Part shown: positions 55,365 to 64,000 of the stretch, one piece after another | How the letters are laid out: every line of letters begins with the position of its first letter | Position numbering within the stretch: the first letter of the stretch is position 1 | DNA from: Clostridium septicum | GTDB taxonomy: Bacteria; Bacillota; Clostridia; Clostridiales; Clostridiaceae | DNA: 64,000 bases | Assembly (NCBI RefSeq): GCF_003606265.1 | Contig: NZ_CP023671.1 | Location: 2,790,001 to 2,854,000 of the forward strand | Direction of reading: 5' to 3' | Notes under the pieces: model-generated | Seen by the model: only the letters and a program-made list of their open reading frames with translations | Databases searched by the model: none | Told to the model about the DNA's origin: nothing | Position numbers and translations under genes: made by a program

Positions 55365-56120
55365 TTGTTAAAAATAAAGAATCTTAGCTGTGGATATAAT
55401 GGTATAGATGTAGTTAAAGATATTAGTTTTAATGTAAAAAGAGGACAAAATATATGTATAGTAGGTCCAAATGGTTGTGGTAAGAGTACTCTTTTAAAGG
55501 CAATATCAAATTTAATTGAAAGTAAAGGAGATATTTCATTAGATAATATAAAGATTAGTGAGCTAAATAGAAAAGATTTAGCAACTAAAATAGCTCTTAT
55601 GACTCAAACAACTAATATTCAGTTTCCTTATACTGTTTATGAAACAGTTGCATTAGGAAGATATGCTCATTTAAAAGGTTTTTTTTCAAATCTTACTAAA
55701 GAAGATGAAAATATAGTTTTAAATTGTATGGATATGGTTGGACTTTTAGATATAAAAGATAAGGTTATTACTGAATTATCTGGAGGACAAATGCAAAGAG
55801 TTTTTTTAGCAAGAGCTTTTGCGCAAAACCCTGAAGTTATTTTGTTAGATGAACCAACAAATCATTTAGATTTAAGATATCAAATAGATATTTTAAATTA
55901 TTTAAGTAAATGGGTAAAAGAAAATAATAAAATTGTTATTGCAGTATTACATGATTTAAATTTGGTTCAAAGATTTGGGGACAATGTTGTAATGCTTAAG
56001 TCAGGGGAAGTAAAAAGTATAGGAAAACCATGTGATGTATTTAAAGATGACTTTTTAATAGATGTATATGGTATTAATATAAGAAAATTTATGTTAGAAA
56101 CTTTGGAAAAATGGCAATAG
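55365..56120 (+). CDS. btuD: Cobalamin ABC importer ATPase
   Basis: 251 residues of the FecE/BtuD ATPase type: Walker A GPNGCGKST, signature LSGGQMQR, Walker B VILLDEPTNHLD and switch His in AVLHDLN. I choose TTG at 55365 as start, because AGGTGG (55354-55359) is correctly spaced for it. A GTG at 55356 overlaps that site. Confidence 0.92.
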   Translation: MLKIKNLSCGYNGIDVVKDISFNVKRGQNICIVGPNGCGKSTLLKAISNLIESKGDISLDNIKISELNRKDLATKIALMTQTTNIQFPYTVYETVALGRYAHLKGFFSNLTKEDENIVLNCMDMVGLLDIKDKVITELSGGQMQRVFLARAFAQNPEVILLDEPTNHLDLRYQIDILNYLSKWVKENNKIVIAVLHDLNLVQRFGDNVVMLKSGEVKSIGKPCDVFKDDFLIDVYGINIRKFMLETLEKWQ

Positions 56121-56131
56121 GGGGTATTAAT

Positions 56132-56788
56132 ATGAAAAGAAAATTTATTATGTCTTATAGCTGTGGAAAAGATAGTACCTTAGCGTTACATAGAATGATT
56201 AAATCAGGTAATATTCCGTTAGGCTTATTAGTTACTGTAGATAAAAAACACTCTAGATCGTGGTTTCATGGAGTTCCCAAAAAGGTGTTGAAGGAAGTAT
56301 CTAAATCACTAAATATACCTCTTTTATTAGTAGAATGTGAAGGCGAAGAGTATGAATATTCTTTTGAAAAAATATTAAAAGAAGCAAAGAATAATTTAGG
56401 TGCAGACTCTTGTGTATTTGGTGATATAGATTTAGAGGAACATAGAACTTGGTGTACAGATAGATGCAATAAGGTTAGTATGGAAGCTATATTTCCTCTT
56501 TGGAATGAAGGAAGAGAAAAGTTAACTTATGAATTTATAGAAAGTGGTTATAAAGCTGTAATAAAAAATGTTAAACTAGAATTTCTTTCAACATATTTCC
56601 TGGGAAAAGTATTAAATAAAGATATTGTTAATGAAATAAAGGCTACTGGTGCAGATGTATGTGGAGAAAATGGAGAATATCATACATTTGTGTATGATGG
56701 CCCATTATTTAATTTTAGAATTAAATTTAACACTAATGGAAATATACTTAACAATACTCATGGTTTTTTAGATATAGGGGATGATTAA
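56132..56788 (+). CDS. Dph6-type ATP pyrophosphatase in the B12 operon
   Basis: 218 residues. The PP-loop motif is [15 protein letters not shown] (about 7-21) and the C-terminal family signature is [17 protein letters not shown]. Both are typical of Dph6 (diphthine-ammonia ligase) relatives, which use ATP to make an amide from a carboxylate and ammonia. Bacteria do not make diphthamide, so the substrate must be something else. The gene lies 11 bases after btuD and one base before cbiP, itself an amide-forming enzyme of corrinoid synthesis. An amide-forming or corrinoid-remodelling step is the natural guess. The start at 56132 has AGGGGG upstream; a start at 56111 would overlap btuD. Confidence 0.85.
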   Translation: MKRKFIMSYSCGKDSTLALHRMIKSGNIPLGLLVTVDKKHSRSWFHGVPKKVLKEVSKSLNIPLLLVECEGEEYEYSFEKILKEAKNNLGADSCVFGDIDLEEHRTWCTDRCNKVSMEAIFPLWNEGREKLTYEFIESGYKAVIKNVKLEFLSTYFLGKVLNKDIVNEIKATGADVCGENGEYHTFVYDGPLFNFRIKFNTNGNILNNTHGFLDIGDD

Positions 56789-56789
56789 T

Positions 56790-58277
56790 ATGAATAAAAT
56801 AATGTTTCTTGGAACGGCATCCTCTGTTGGGAAAAGTACAGTTGCAACAGCTTTTTGTAGATATTTTAAAAATCAAGGGTTAAAGGTTGCTCCGTTTAAG
56901 GCTTTAAATATTTCCTTAAATTCTTATGTAACAAAAGATGGGTTGGAAATGGGTAGAGCTCAGGTTGTTCAAGCTGAAGCTTGTGAATTAGAGCCAGTTG
57001 CATATATGAATCCAATACTTTTAAAACCAAGTGGAAATATGAAGACACAAGTTATAGTAAATGGTAGAGTATATTGCAATATGGATTCTTATAAATACAA
57101 GGAGTTAAATAAAAAGCTAAAGGGATTTGTTAAAGAAACTTTTTTCAATTTTTCAAAGGATTACGATTTAATGGTATTAGAAGGTTCAGGAAGTTGTGCA
57201 GAAATTAATCTAAGGGAAAGTGATATAGCTAATATGACTATGGCAAAAGTTTCAGATTCAGATGTTATATTAGTTGCGGATATTGATAGAGGAGGAGTTT
57301 TTGCATCAGTAGTAGGAACAATAATGCTTTTAGAAGAAGAAGAGAGAAAAAGGGTAAAGGGAGTTATAATAAATAAATTTAGAGGAAATGTAGAATATTT
57401 TAAACCAGCTATGAAGCAATTAGAGGATATAATAAATATACCAGTTTTAGGTGCACTTCCTTATTTTCAATTAGATATAGAAGATGAAGATAGTGTAACT
57501 GAAAGAATAAAAAATAAAGTTACTAATGATATAGATATTGTAGTAATAAGACTTCCTTATATGTCTAATTTTACTGATTTTAATGCTTTAGAAAGATTAA
57601 AGGGTGTATCAGTAAGATATGTTAAGGAAGCAAGTGATATTAAAAGTCCAGATATTTTAATTATTCCAGGAAGTAAAAATACCATATCAGATTTAAGACA
57701 TATAAAAGAAAATGGCATTTTTAATAGTATTTGCAATCTAAAGGGAAAAGATACATTAATTTTTGGAATATGTGGTGGTTATCAAATGCTTGGAAAAAGT
57801 ATAAATGATATCTATGGAGTAGAAGGAAACGTAACTTCTGAAAAAGGTTTTGGATTTTTAGATATGGATACTACATTTAATAAAGAAAAAGAAACAAAAC
57901 AAACTAAGGGAAAAGCTAATTTAGGATTCTTAGGTTTAGGAAAAGAAGTTAAAGTTTCAGGATATGAAATACATAATGGAGAAAGTAATATAGGCGAAAA
58001 TTCAAATCCATTTATAATAGGTGAAGATGATAAAATCTTAGGTATATGTAATAAAGATATGAATGTTTTTGGAACTTATCTTCATGGTGTATTTGATGAA
58101 GGGAGATTTTCAGAAGAATTAATTAATAACATAAAGAGAAAAAAGGGAATTACTTCTTTTAATGAAGAGACTTTAGATTATAAGGAATATAAACTAAAAG
58201 AGTATGATAAATTAGCAAAGATTTTAGAAGAAAATATAGATATGGAAAAAATTAAAAATATTATATTTAAAAATTAG
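56790..58277 (+). CDS. cbiP: Cobyric acid synthase (glutamine-dependent)
   Basis: 495 residues. CbiP/CobQ amidates carboxylates b, d, e and g of adenosylcobyrinic acid a,c-diamide. The N-terminal dethiobiotin-synthetase-like P-loop is [11 protein letters not shown], followed by [17 protein letters not shown] and [11 protein letters not shown]. The C-terminal glutamine amidotransferase domain has the nucleophile Cys in [11 protein letters not shown] and a His in YLHGVFD. The start at 56790 has AGGGGAT upstream. It is the only corrin side-chain enzyme in the window, so its role may be repair or completion of salvaged corrinoids. Confidence 0.93.
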   Translation: MNKIMFLGTASSVGKSTVATAFCRYFKNQGLKVAPFKALNISLNSYVTKDGLEMGRAQVVQAEACELEPVAYMNPILLKPSGNMKTQVIVNGRVYCNMDSYKYKELNKKLKGFVKETFFNFSKDYDLMVLEGSGSCAEINLRESDIANMTMAKVSDSDVILVADIDRGGVFASVVGTIMLLEEEERKRVKGVIINKFRGNVEYFKPAMKQLEDIINIPVLGALPYFQLDIEDEDSVTERIKNKVTNDIDIVVIRLPYMSNFTDFNALERLKGVSVRYVKEASDIKSPDILIIPGSKNTISDLRHIKENGIFNSICNLKGKDTLIFGICGGYQMLGKSINDIYGVEGNVTSEKGFGFLDMDTTFNKEKETKQTKGKANLGFLGLGKEVKVSGYEIHNGESNIGENSNPFIIGEDDKILGICNKDMNVFGTYLHGVFDEGRFSEELINNIKRKKGITSFNEETLDYKEYKLKEYDKLAKILEENIDMEKIKNIIFKN

Positions 58278-58286
58278 ATTTTAGTA

Positions 58287-58320
58287 GGGAAAGGATAAAG
58301 TTTATTCTTTCCTTATTTTT
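58287..58320 (+). terminator. Terminator of the B12 uptake operon
   Basis: GGAAAG (58288-58293) pairs with CTTTCC (58307-58312) around an AT-rich loop, then TTATTTTT. Confidence 0.7.
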
Positions 58321-58411
58321 ATTTTAATTATTAAATTACTAAATATAAAAATCTAATATCTTGGTAATAATTAGAGTATGATGTTTTAATAAAGCTGGAG
58401 GTTACTAATAT

Positions 58412-59329
58412 ATGAAAATTGGGTTGGTATTATCAGGTGGAGGAGGGAAAGGTGCTTATGAGTTAGGAGTATGGAAGGCATTAAATGAATTAAATATAGC
58501 AAAATATATAGATGTTTTTTCAGGAGCTTCAATAGGAGCGTTTAATGCAGTTCTATTTGCACAGAATGATATGAATGCTGCAGAAAGACTTTGGGAAGAA
58601 GTTACTATGGAAAAACTTGCTCCAGTAAGTAAAGCAATTCTTATTAAAAAGGGAGTTGAGCTTGCTGTTGGATGGAAATGTATAAACTTTGCTAAGAGAT
58701 ATATGTGTCAGAGTTTAGAGTCTGGTATTGTTTCTAAGGATGGAGCTATAGACATTATAAATAGATATTTAAAAGTAGGTGAAGTTAAAAAAAGAGGTAA
58801 GATTTGTTATGCAGCATGTACAAAATTACCAGATTTTAAAGCTGAATATTTTAAAATAAATGATTATGATGATGAGTTAGGTAAGAATATTGTTATAGCT
58901 TCCGCATCATTGCCAAGAATATATGATTGTACTGAAATTCTAGGAAATAAGTATATAGATGGAGGAGTATCAGACAATACACCAATACAACCAGTATATG
59001 ATGAAGGTTGTGACATTATAATAGTAGTTTTACTATCTAAAATATCAGAAATTAATAAAAGGTTATATCCTAATGCAAAAATAATAGAAATTATACCTAA
59101 AACATTAAATGAAAATACTATTAAAGGGACTTTGAACTTAGATAAAATATCAAAGGAAAAAAGAATAAGTGAAGGTTATATAGATACTATAAATTTACTT
59201 CAGCCAATTATAGCATTAGGGGAGATTAAAAAAGAAAATGAAGTTTTAGAAAATAAAAAAAGTTTTCTTAAAATGTACAGTTGGGCTAAAAGATTATTAC
59301 TGGAAAAAGAAAATAGGAATATTAATTAA
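58412..59329 (+). CDS. Patatin-like phospholipase/acyl hydrolase
   Basis: 305 residues. The oxyanion motif is LVLSGGGGKGAYELG, the nucleophile elbow GASIGAF (Ser about 45), and the catalytic Asp lies in DGGVSDNTP, so the Ser-Asp dyad is intact. The enzyme probably acts on phospholipids or other lipids; there is no signal peptide. It is a single gene with CTGGAGGT upstream. Known relatives include virulence phospholipases, but nothing here shows secretion. Confidence 0.9.
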   Translation: MKIGLVLSGGGGKGAYELGVWKALNELNIAKYIDVFSGASIGAFNAVLFAQNDMNAAERLWEEVTMEKLAPVSKAILIKKGVELAVGWKCINFAKRYMCQSLESGIVSKDGAIDIINRYLKVGEVKKRGKICYAACTKLPDFKAEYFKINDYDDELGKNIVIASASLPRIYDCTEILGNKYIDGGVSDNTPIQPVYDEGCDIIIVVLLSKISEINKRLYPNAKIIEIIPKTLNENTIKGTLNLDKISKEKRISEGYIDTINLLQPIIALGEIKKENEVLENKKSFLKMYSWAKRLLLEKENRNIN

Positions 59330-59470
59330 AATATTGAACGAATTTATAAAAAGTAAAATATCATAATATTAGGAAAATAATAAAAAATAATATATATTTG
59401 CTGAAAGTTAATTCTAAAACAGTATATAGAATTATATAATTAAGTGAATATATATTTAAGAGGTGTTTAT

Positions 59471-59842
59471 ATGGATAAGGACCAAATTAAGACTCTATTA
59501 AGATGTGCCGTTTTTGGATTTGTATGGATAGCTATTACTACAGCTTTAGGAATGTTAATAGTAAATTTAGCTGGATATAATTTTAAAGACGTTATGTTTA
59601 TCCAAGGTATAGTTTTAGTTATACTAGGTTTATTTGCTTCAGTTAGCGGAAACCCAATGGGACTCTGTATTCAGGCACTTGGAAATTCAAATTCACAGTA
59701 TGTAGCTAATACAAATTTGCAAATTGCCAAATTAGATTTAAAAAGAAGAACTAATATTAAAACTACAATTATAATGAGCATAAGCACTGTAGCATTAGTT
59801 ATGGGAGGGATACTTTCTATACTAGTAAGTTTTTTAACTTAA
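59471..59842 (+). CDS. Small membrane protein of unknown function
   Basis: 123 residues with three hydrophobic segments (about 11-32, 42-60 and 99-121) and a Lys/Arg-rich loop KLDLKRRTNIK. I do not recognise the family. The start at 59471 has AGAGGTG upstream; a longer frame from 59444 has no site. It is transcribed alone, with a 141-base AT-rich gap upstream and two hairpins downstream. Confidence 0.65.
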   Translation: MDKDQIKTLLRCAVFGFVWIAITTALGMLIVNLAGYNFKDVMFIQGIVLVILGLFASVSGNPMGLCIQALGNSNSQYVANTNLQIAKLDLKRRTNIKTTIIMSISTVALVMGGILSILVSFLT

Positions 59843-59854
59843 TAATGAATTTTG

Positions 59855-59900
59855 AATACCAATATCTTTAGAATTTTTAGATATTGGTATTATATATTTT
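59855..59900 (+). terminator. Terminator of the small membrane protein gene
   Basis: AATACCAATATCT (59855-59867) pairs perfectly with AGATATTGGTATT (59879-59891); the tail is TA-rich. Confidence 0.75.
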
Positions 59901-59908
59901 ATACTCTA

Positions 59909-59965
59909 AAAAAGATTAAAATATTAGAAAATATTAATTTTTTTTAATATTTTAATCTTTTTAGG
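59909..59965 (+). repeat. Long AT-rich inverted repeat
   Basis: Eighteen-base arms at 59909-59926 (AAAAAGATTAAAATATTA) and 59945-59962 pair perfectly, with an 18-base loop. It could act as a second terminator ahead of the chemoreceptor gene. Confidence 0.6.
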
Positions 59966-60068
59966 AATATAGAGAAGAAAAAATAGCTTAAATAGTAAAG
60001 AAAGATAATATTTATACGATAACTTAAAACTGGAAGAAAAAATAAAAAACTAGGGGGTAAAGGTGTTT

Positions 60069-62129
60069 ATGAAAAATCACTCTAAACAAAAAAACACTGA
60101 AAGTATAAAATTTAAATTAATATTTTCTCTGTTAGCGTTTATAGTTCCTATATTTATAGTATTAATTATAACTATTGGATGGAACAGTGGAAAGATTCTA
60201 TTAGATATCCAAAGTGATAATTTTAAAGAGATAACTAGACAAGCAGCTATAGGTATTGGAAATAAGGTACAAGGTCAAATAGATATTGCAAAGGTTATCG
60301 CAGCAGGAGAAGAATTAACTAATAAAAGTGTAGGAAGTGATACTAAGCTTAAATATATGAGAAGTTATTTGGGGACAAGAGAAAGTGTTATTAGTTTTGG
60401 ATTTGCAGATGAAAATGGTAATCTTATAAATAGTGATGGTGGAAAGGGAAATATAGAAGATAGAGAATATTTTCAAAGAGCTAAAGAAGGAAAATATACT
60501 ATAAGCTCACCATTTGTGCCAAACACAAAGGTTAATATACCTTCAGGAATAGGTATGATAATAACTACTTCCGTTCCAGTTTATGATAACAACAAAAATT
60601 TTGTTGGTTGTTTTGTAATGGTAGAGGATGCAGACAATTTATCTAAAATAGTAGCAGAGATTAATGTAGGTAAATCAGGATTTTCATACATGATAAATAA
60701 AGATGGAACAGTTATAGCAGATAAAAATAGAGAAAATGTAGAAAATCAATTAAATATAATAAAAGATTCAACAGTAAATTCTGCATCAAAGGGTCTTGCA
60801 AATATTCATAAAGAAATGATTGCTGGTAAGTATTCGATAGATACATATAATACAAAAGATGGACAAGATAGAATGATAGCATATATTCCTGTAAATGTTG
60901 AGGGATGGTCACTTGCTATAGATATAGATAGAAGCGAAGTTTTAGAGCAAAAAAATGTTTTAATAATTACAGCAGCGGTTTTAATTCTTTTAGCACTATT
61001 AATAATATGTATAGTTTTATATGTAATTATAACAAAGGTTATAAATAGACTTATGAAATTGAAAAATGTTATGGAGGTATTAGCAAAAGGAGATTTTACA
61101 CAGGAAATAGATCAAATGGAGCTTAATACTAAAGATGAAATTGGTGTAATATATAATTCCTTAAACACTACTAAGAATTCTATAAAGCAAGTAATAGAAT
61201 CAATAAAAGATAGTTCACATGTAATTAATGAGAATACAGAGTTATTACAAGAACAATCTAATACAATGTATTTAAATTCTAATAATATAGCTATAGCTAT
61301 TACAGAATCAGCTAATGGTAATTCAGAGCAGACATCGAAGTTAAGTGCCATAAATACATTTATAGATACCTTAGGGGAAAATATTAATCACATGGCAAAA
61401 GAAATTCAAAATATAAATGAGTCTGCAAAGGATATAGGAGTTAATGCAAGTAATAGTAATAAGGATATGGAATTATTAGCAGTTGCAATTAATGAATTAA
61501 ACAATAGCTTTAAAATATTTGTAAGCGTAATTGGGGATATGAATAGTAAATTAAGTTCAATAAAAGGATTTACTGATATTATAAACTCAATTTCAGAGCA
61601 AACCAATTTACTTGCTTTAAATGCTGCAATAGAAGCTGCAAGAGCTGGGGAAGCAGGAAAAGGATTCTCAGTAGTTGCAGAAGAAATTAGGAAGCTTGCA
61701 GAAGAAAGTAAAGAATCTTCAACAGAAATAACTAATGTAATAGAAGTTATATTAAATCAAAGTCAAGATTTAACTAATCAAACTAATATAATGGACGAAA
61801 AATTAAAGAATCAATATAATGTAGTGTTAAATACTTTAAATACATTTACTGAAATTTCAAAATCTATTGTTGAAATGACCCCAAAAATAAATAATGTATA
61901 TGAAATATCTAATAAGGTTAATAGTGAGAAAAATGTAGTAATAGATGATATAGAAAATGTATTAGCTATTGCAGAGGAAATATCAGCAACAACAGAAGAA
62001 ATATCATCATCAACAGAAGAATTTAATAGTGGAGTTAAAATGATTTCAGATTCTTCAGTAGAGCTTAAAAATTTAACTAATAATTTAAATGAGGAACTTT
62101 CAGTATTTAAAATAGAAAAAGATAATTAA
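60069..62129 (+). CDS. Methyl-accepting chemotaxis protein with dCache sensor
   Basis: 686 residues. Membrane helix (about 18-38), extracellular dCache_1-type double sensor (about 40-295, with [25 protein letters not shown] and [15 protein letters not shown]), second helix (about 300-325), HAMP (about 326-380) and a cytoplasmic signalling domain. The signalling tip is [19 protein letters not shown], identical to the usual MCP hairpin. No C-terminal CheR-binding pentapeptide is seen. It would report an extracellular solute to CheA; the ligand is unknown. The ATG at 60069 has GGGGGT upstream; an in-frame GTG at 60063 is less likely. Confidence 0.93.
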   Translation: MKNHSKQKNTESIKFKLIFSLLAFIVPIFIVLIITIGWNSGKILLDIQSDNFKEITRQAAIGIGNKVQGQIDIAKVIAAGEELTNKSVGSDTKLKYMRSYLGTRESVISFGFADENGNLINSDGGKGNIEDREYFQRAKEGKYTISSPFVPNTKVNIPSGIGMIITTSVPVYDNNKNFVGCFVMVEDADNLSKIVAEINVGKSGFSYMINKDGTVIADKNRENVENQLNIIKDSTVNSASKGLANIHKEMIAGKYSIDTYNTKDGQDRMIAYIPVNVEGWSLAIDIDRSEVLEQKNVLIITAAVLILLALLIICIVLYVIITKVINRLMKLKNVMEVLAKGDFTQEIDQMELNTKDEIGVIYNSLNTTKNSIKQVIESIKDSSHVINENTELLQEQSNTMYLNSNNIAIAITESANGNSEQTSKLSAINTFIDTLGENINHMAKEIQNINESAKDIGVNASNSNKDMELLAVAINELNNSFKIFVSVIGDMNSKLSSIKGFTDIINSISEQTNLLALNAAIEAARAGEAGKGFSVVAEEIRKLAEESKESSTEITNVIEVILNQSQDLTNQTNIMDEKLKNQYNVVLNTLNTFTEISKSIVEMTPKINNVYEISNKVNSEKNVVIDDIENVLAIAEEISATTEEISSSTEEFNSGVKMISDSSVELKNLTNNLNEELSVFKIEKDN

Positions 62130-62147
62130 ATTATATAGGTATAAAAT

Positions 62148-62183
62148 AAAGCACTAAATATAAAATAATTATTTAGTGCTTTA
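62148..62183 (+). terminator. Terminator of the chemoreceptor gene
   Basis: AAAGCACTAAAT (62148-62159) pairs with ATTTAGTGCTTT (62171-62182). Confidence 0.8.
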
Positions 62184-62221
62184 GTGGTTTATAAAGAGAT
62201 AGTGAAGTAAGGAGAAAATAT

Positions 62222-63277
62222 ATGGGAGAAACAAAAGTCAAACCAAAAGAATTTTTAAATAAGATTCTTAATGGGTTAAGTATAGGAATAGTTATAGCTT
62301 TAATTCCTAATGCTTTATTAGGAGAATTATTAAAGGTTGTAATACCACATTTTCCACAAGCTAAAATAATATTTGATATAACTATTTTAATAATGAGAAT
62401 GTTACCAATGGTTATAGGAATTTGTATTGCAATGCAGTTTAAATGTAATATAGTTCAGGTAGTATCTATTGGAATTGCAGCTTTAATTGGAAGTGGTGTA
62501 GTAAATATAACAGATAAAGGTATATTTACTTTGATAGGAACAGGAGATGTTATAAACGTAGCCATAACAGCAGCTATAGCAGTTATTATAGTATTAATAA
62601 TAGGAGAAAGGCTAAAGGCTTATACAGTTTTATTAGTACCTTCTATTGTAGCTATAATTGCAGGTGGAATAGGGATTATTACATTGCCTTATGTGAAAGA
62701 AATTACTTTATTAGCAGGAAATATAATAAATAAATTTACTAATTTCCAACCAGTAGTAATGGGAATGTTAATTTCAGTTTGTTTCGCAATATTAGTAGTA
62801 TCACCTCTATCAACAGTAGCAGTGGCAACAGCTATAGGATTATCAGGTATAGGTTCTGGGGCAGCTAATTTAGGTGTTGTTTCAGCAGCTTTTGGACTAG
62901 CTATATGTGGATGGAAGGTAAATTCCTTTGGTACTGCAATAGCTCATATATTAGGTTCACCTAAAATGCAAATGGCTAATTTTATAAAAAAACCAATAAT
63001 AATGTTACCAATATTATGTAGTTCATCAATACTTGGAGCTTTATCTGGAATTTTTGGAATTCAAGGAACAGCTATGAGTGCAGGTTTTGGTATATCAGGA
63101 TTAATAGGACCTATAAATGCAATAAACTTAATGACTGATGGATGTACACTAAAAAATTTATTATTAGTAGCAATAATCTTTGTAGTATTACCAATAGTAT
63201 TTGGAATTACATTTAATTATATATTTGAAAATATTGTTAAGTTAGTACACAAAGATGATTATAAATTAGAATTTTAA
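62222..63277 (+). CDS. PfoR-like PTS EIIC-type membrane protein
   Basis: 351 residues, about ten membrane segments, matching the EIIC-like family (PTS_EIIC_2) that includes PfoR, named for its linkage to perfringolysin O expression. Gly-rich blocks SPLSTVAVATAIGLSGIGSG and FGISGLIGPINAINLM stand out. No EIIA or EIIB domain or gene is visible, so it may be a transporter that recruits general components, or have a regulatory role. It lies 27 bases before a D-2-hydroxyacid dehydrogenase gene, probably in one operon. Confidence 0.82.
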   Translation: MGETKVKPKEFLNKILNGLSIGIVIALIPNALLGELLKVVIPHFPQAKIIFDITILIMRMLPMVIGICIAMQFKCNIVQVVSIGIAALIGSGVVNITDKGIFTLIGTGDVINVAITAAIAVIIVLIIGERLKAYTVLLVPSIVAIIAGGIGIITLPYVKEITLLAGNIINKFTNFQPVVMGMLISVCFAILVVSPLSTVAVATAIGLSGIGSGAANLGVVSAAFGLAICGWKVNSFGTAIAHILGSPKMQMANFIKKPIIMLPILCSSSILGALSGIFGIQGTAMSAGFGISGLIGPINAINLMTDGCTLKNLLLVAIIFVVLPIVFGITFNYIFENIVKLVHKDDYKLEF

Positions 63278-63304
63278 TAACTTAAGAAAAGGGGAGAATA
63301 AAAA

Positions 63305-64000
63305 ATGAAAGTACTAGCATACTGTGTTAGACCTGATGAAATAAGTAGTTTTGAAGAATTCTCAAAGAAGTTCAATCATGAGGTTAATATTTTAAAAGAT
63401 TCATTTTCAAAAGAAACAGCGTATTTAGCAAAAGGGTATGATGCTGTTTCAATATTAGGAAATGATAATGCAAATAGAGAGGCTATAGAAGAAATAGCGA
63501 AGTTAGGAGTAAAATATTTAGCAACTCGTTCAGCTGGAATAAATAATATAGATTTAGATGCAGCAAAAGAAAATAATATTAGAGTTTCTAATGTTCCAGC
63601 ATATTCACCAAATTCAGTAGCTGAGTTTACTGTTGGAATTACACTTTGCTTAGCAAGAAATCTTAAAAAAGCATTTAAAAGAGTAGAATCACAAAATTTT
63701 TCATTAAATGGATTAATAGGGTTTGAATTAAGAAATAAAACTATAGGAATTATAGGAACTGGAAGAATAGGGCAAACAGTTATACAGGGATTTTCAGGTT
63801 TTGGAGCTAAATTAATAGGGTATGATTTATATCAAAATGAAAATGCTACAAAATATATAGAATATAAGTCTTTAGATGAAGTATTTAAAGAAGCTGATAT
63901 TATTACTTTACATTGTCCATTAACTAAAGATAATTATCATCTAATTAATAAGAAAAATATTGAAAAAATGAAAGATGGAGTTGTATTAATTAACACTTCT
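63305..64000 (+). CDS. D-2-hydroxyacid dehydrogenase, partial (runs off the window)
   Basis: The first 232 codons are present and the frame is open at the window end. The N-terminal catalytic domain has RSAGINNIDLDAA and SPNSVAEFTVG; the NAD-binding motif is GIIGTGRIGQ (about residues 143-152), and HCPLTKDNYHLI follows. This matches D-lactate dehydrogenase/VanH-type enzymes, which reduce pyruvate to D-lactate. The C-terminal catalytic His is beyond the window. GGGGAG precedes the start, and the PfoR-like gene lies directly upstream. Confidence 0.92.
   Translation, partial: MKVLAYCVRPDEISSFEEFSKKFNHEVNILKDSFSKETAYLAKGYDAVSILGNDNANREAIEEIAKLGVKYLATRSAGINNIDLDAAKENNIRVSNVPAYSPNSVAEFTVGITLCLARNLKKAFKRVESQNFSLNGLIGFELRNKTIGIIGTGRIGQTVIQGFSGFGAKLIGYDLYQNENATKYIEYKSLDEVFKEADIITLHCPLTKDNYHLINKKNIEKMKDGVVLINTS

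Noticed and set aside
1-64000. CRISPR arrays, tRNA or rRNA genes, prophage
   Set aside because: No regularly spaced repeats, cloverleaf with T-loop consensus, or phage structural genes were seen on either strand.

Overview
The window looks like a chromosomal segment of a low-GC Firmicute, most likely Clostridium sensu stricto. This rests on the very AT-rich sequence, strong AGGAGG-type ribosome binding sites, U-tailed hairpin terminators, T-box/TPP/cobalamin leaders, LPXTG-type surface proteins, and a TetB(P)-like GTPase and PfoR-like permease that resemble clostridial proteins. I cannot fix the species. Almost all genes lie on the + strand. The minus-strand exceptions are glnS, a marR gene, an IS256-type transposase and the deoR pseudogene it interrupts. 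I saw no tRNA, rRNA, CRISPR array or prophage.

Layout. 1-643: frameshifted tail of a sortase-anchored surface protein. 0.8-3.9 kb: DUF2975 / small Xre-type regulator / DUF4173 membrane module plus a small unknown gene. 4.1-7.7 kb: glycerate module (cdaR-like regulator, GntP permease, glycerate kinase). 7.8-9.9 kb: T-box leader and gltX. 10.3-13 kb: alpha/beta hydrolase convergent with glnS. 13.3-18.5 kb: metallo-beta-lactamase-fold protein, a three-gene ECF vitamin-type transporter, and a CPBP protease. 18.5-21.1 kb: a decayed sugar locus in which a deoR-family gene is split by a complete IS256-type element (8-bp target duplication GATAATAT). It lies head to head with an internally deleted fructose-6-phosphate-aldolase-like fragment. 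21.4-27 kb: HAD phosphatase, then a MarR regulator divergent from a heterodimeric ABC exporter. 27.2-30.4 kb: TPP riboswitch and thiamine salvage operon thiD-thiM-tenA-thiE. 30.4-31.1 kb: decayed DNA with a GH32 fragment. 31.1-38.7 kb: MarR/MATE pair, TetB(P)-like ribosomal-protection GTPase, secreted M15 peptidase, LuxR-type remnant, PHP phosphoesterase, second MATE pump and a probable MATE tail remnant. 39-41.3 kb: GH2 glycosidase.

41.4-58.3 kb is the main metabolic block: two cobalamin riboswitch-controlled operons. The first encodes late nucleotide-loop assembly and salvage (cobT, cobO, cobU, cobS, a small CobU-like protein, cobC-like phosphatase, cbiB, cobD). The second encodes B12 uptake (btuF-btuC-btuD), then a Dph6-type ATP pyrophosphatase, then cbiP. 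No corrin-ring genes are present in the window, so the two operons together look like a salvage and remodelling system for imported corrinoids. They are separated by an IS1182-family transposase gene and a large sortase-anchored double nucleotidase.

58.4-64 kb: patatin-like phospholipase, small membrane protein, dCache chemoreceptor, PfoR-like EIIC protein and the start of a D-2-hydroxyacid dehydrogenase that runs off the window.

The best candidate for undescribed biology is the amide-ligase-type (Dph6-like) ATPase embedded in the B12 uptake/amidation operon, together with the P-loop-degenerate CobU-like protein in the first operon. The clearest purely structural discoveries are the IS-interrupted deoR gene with exact boundaries and the decayed aldolase beside it.
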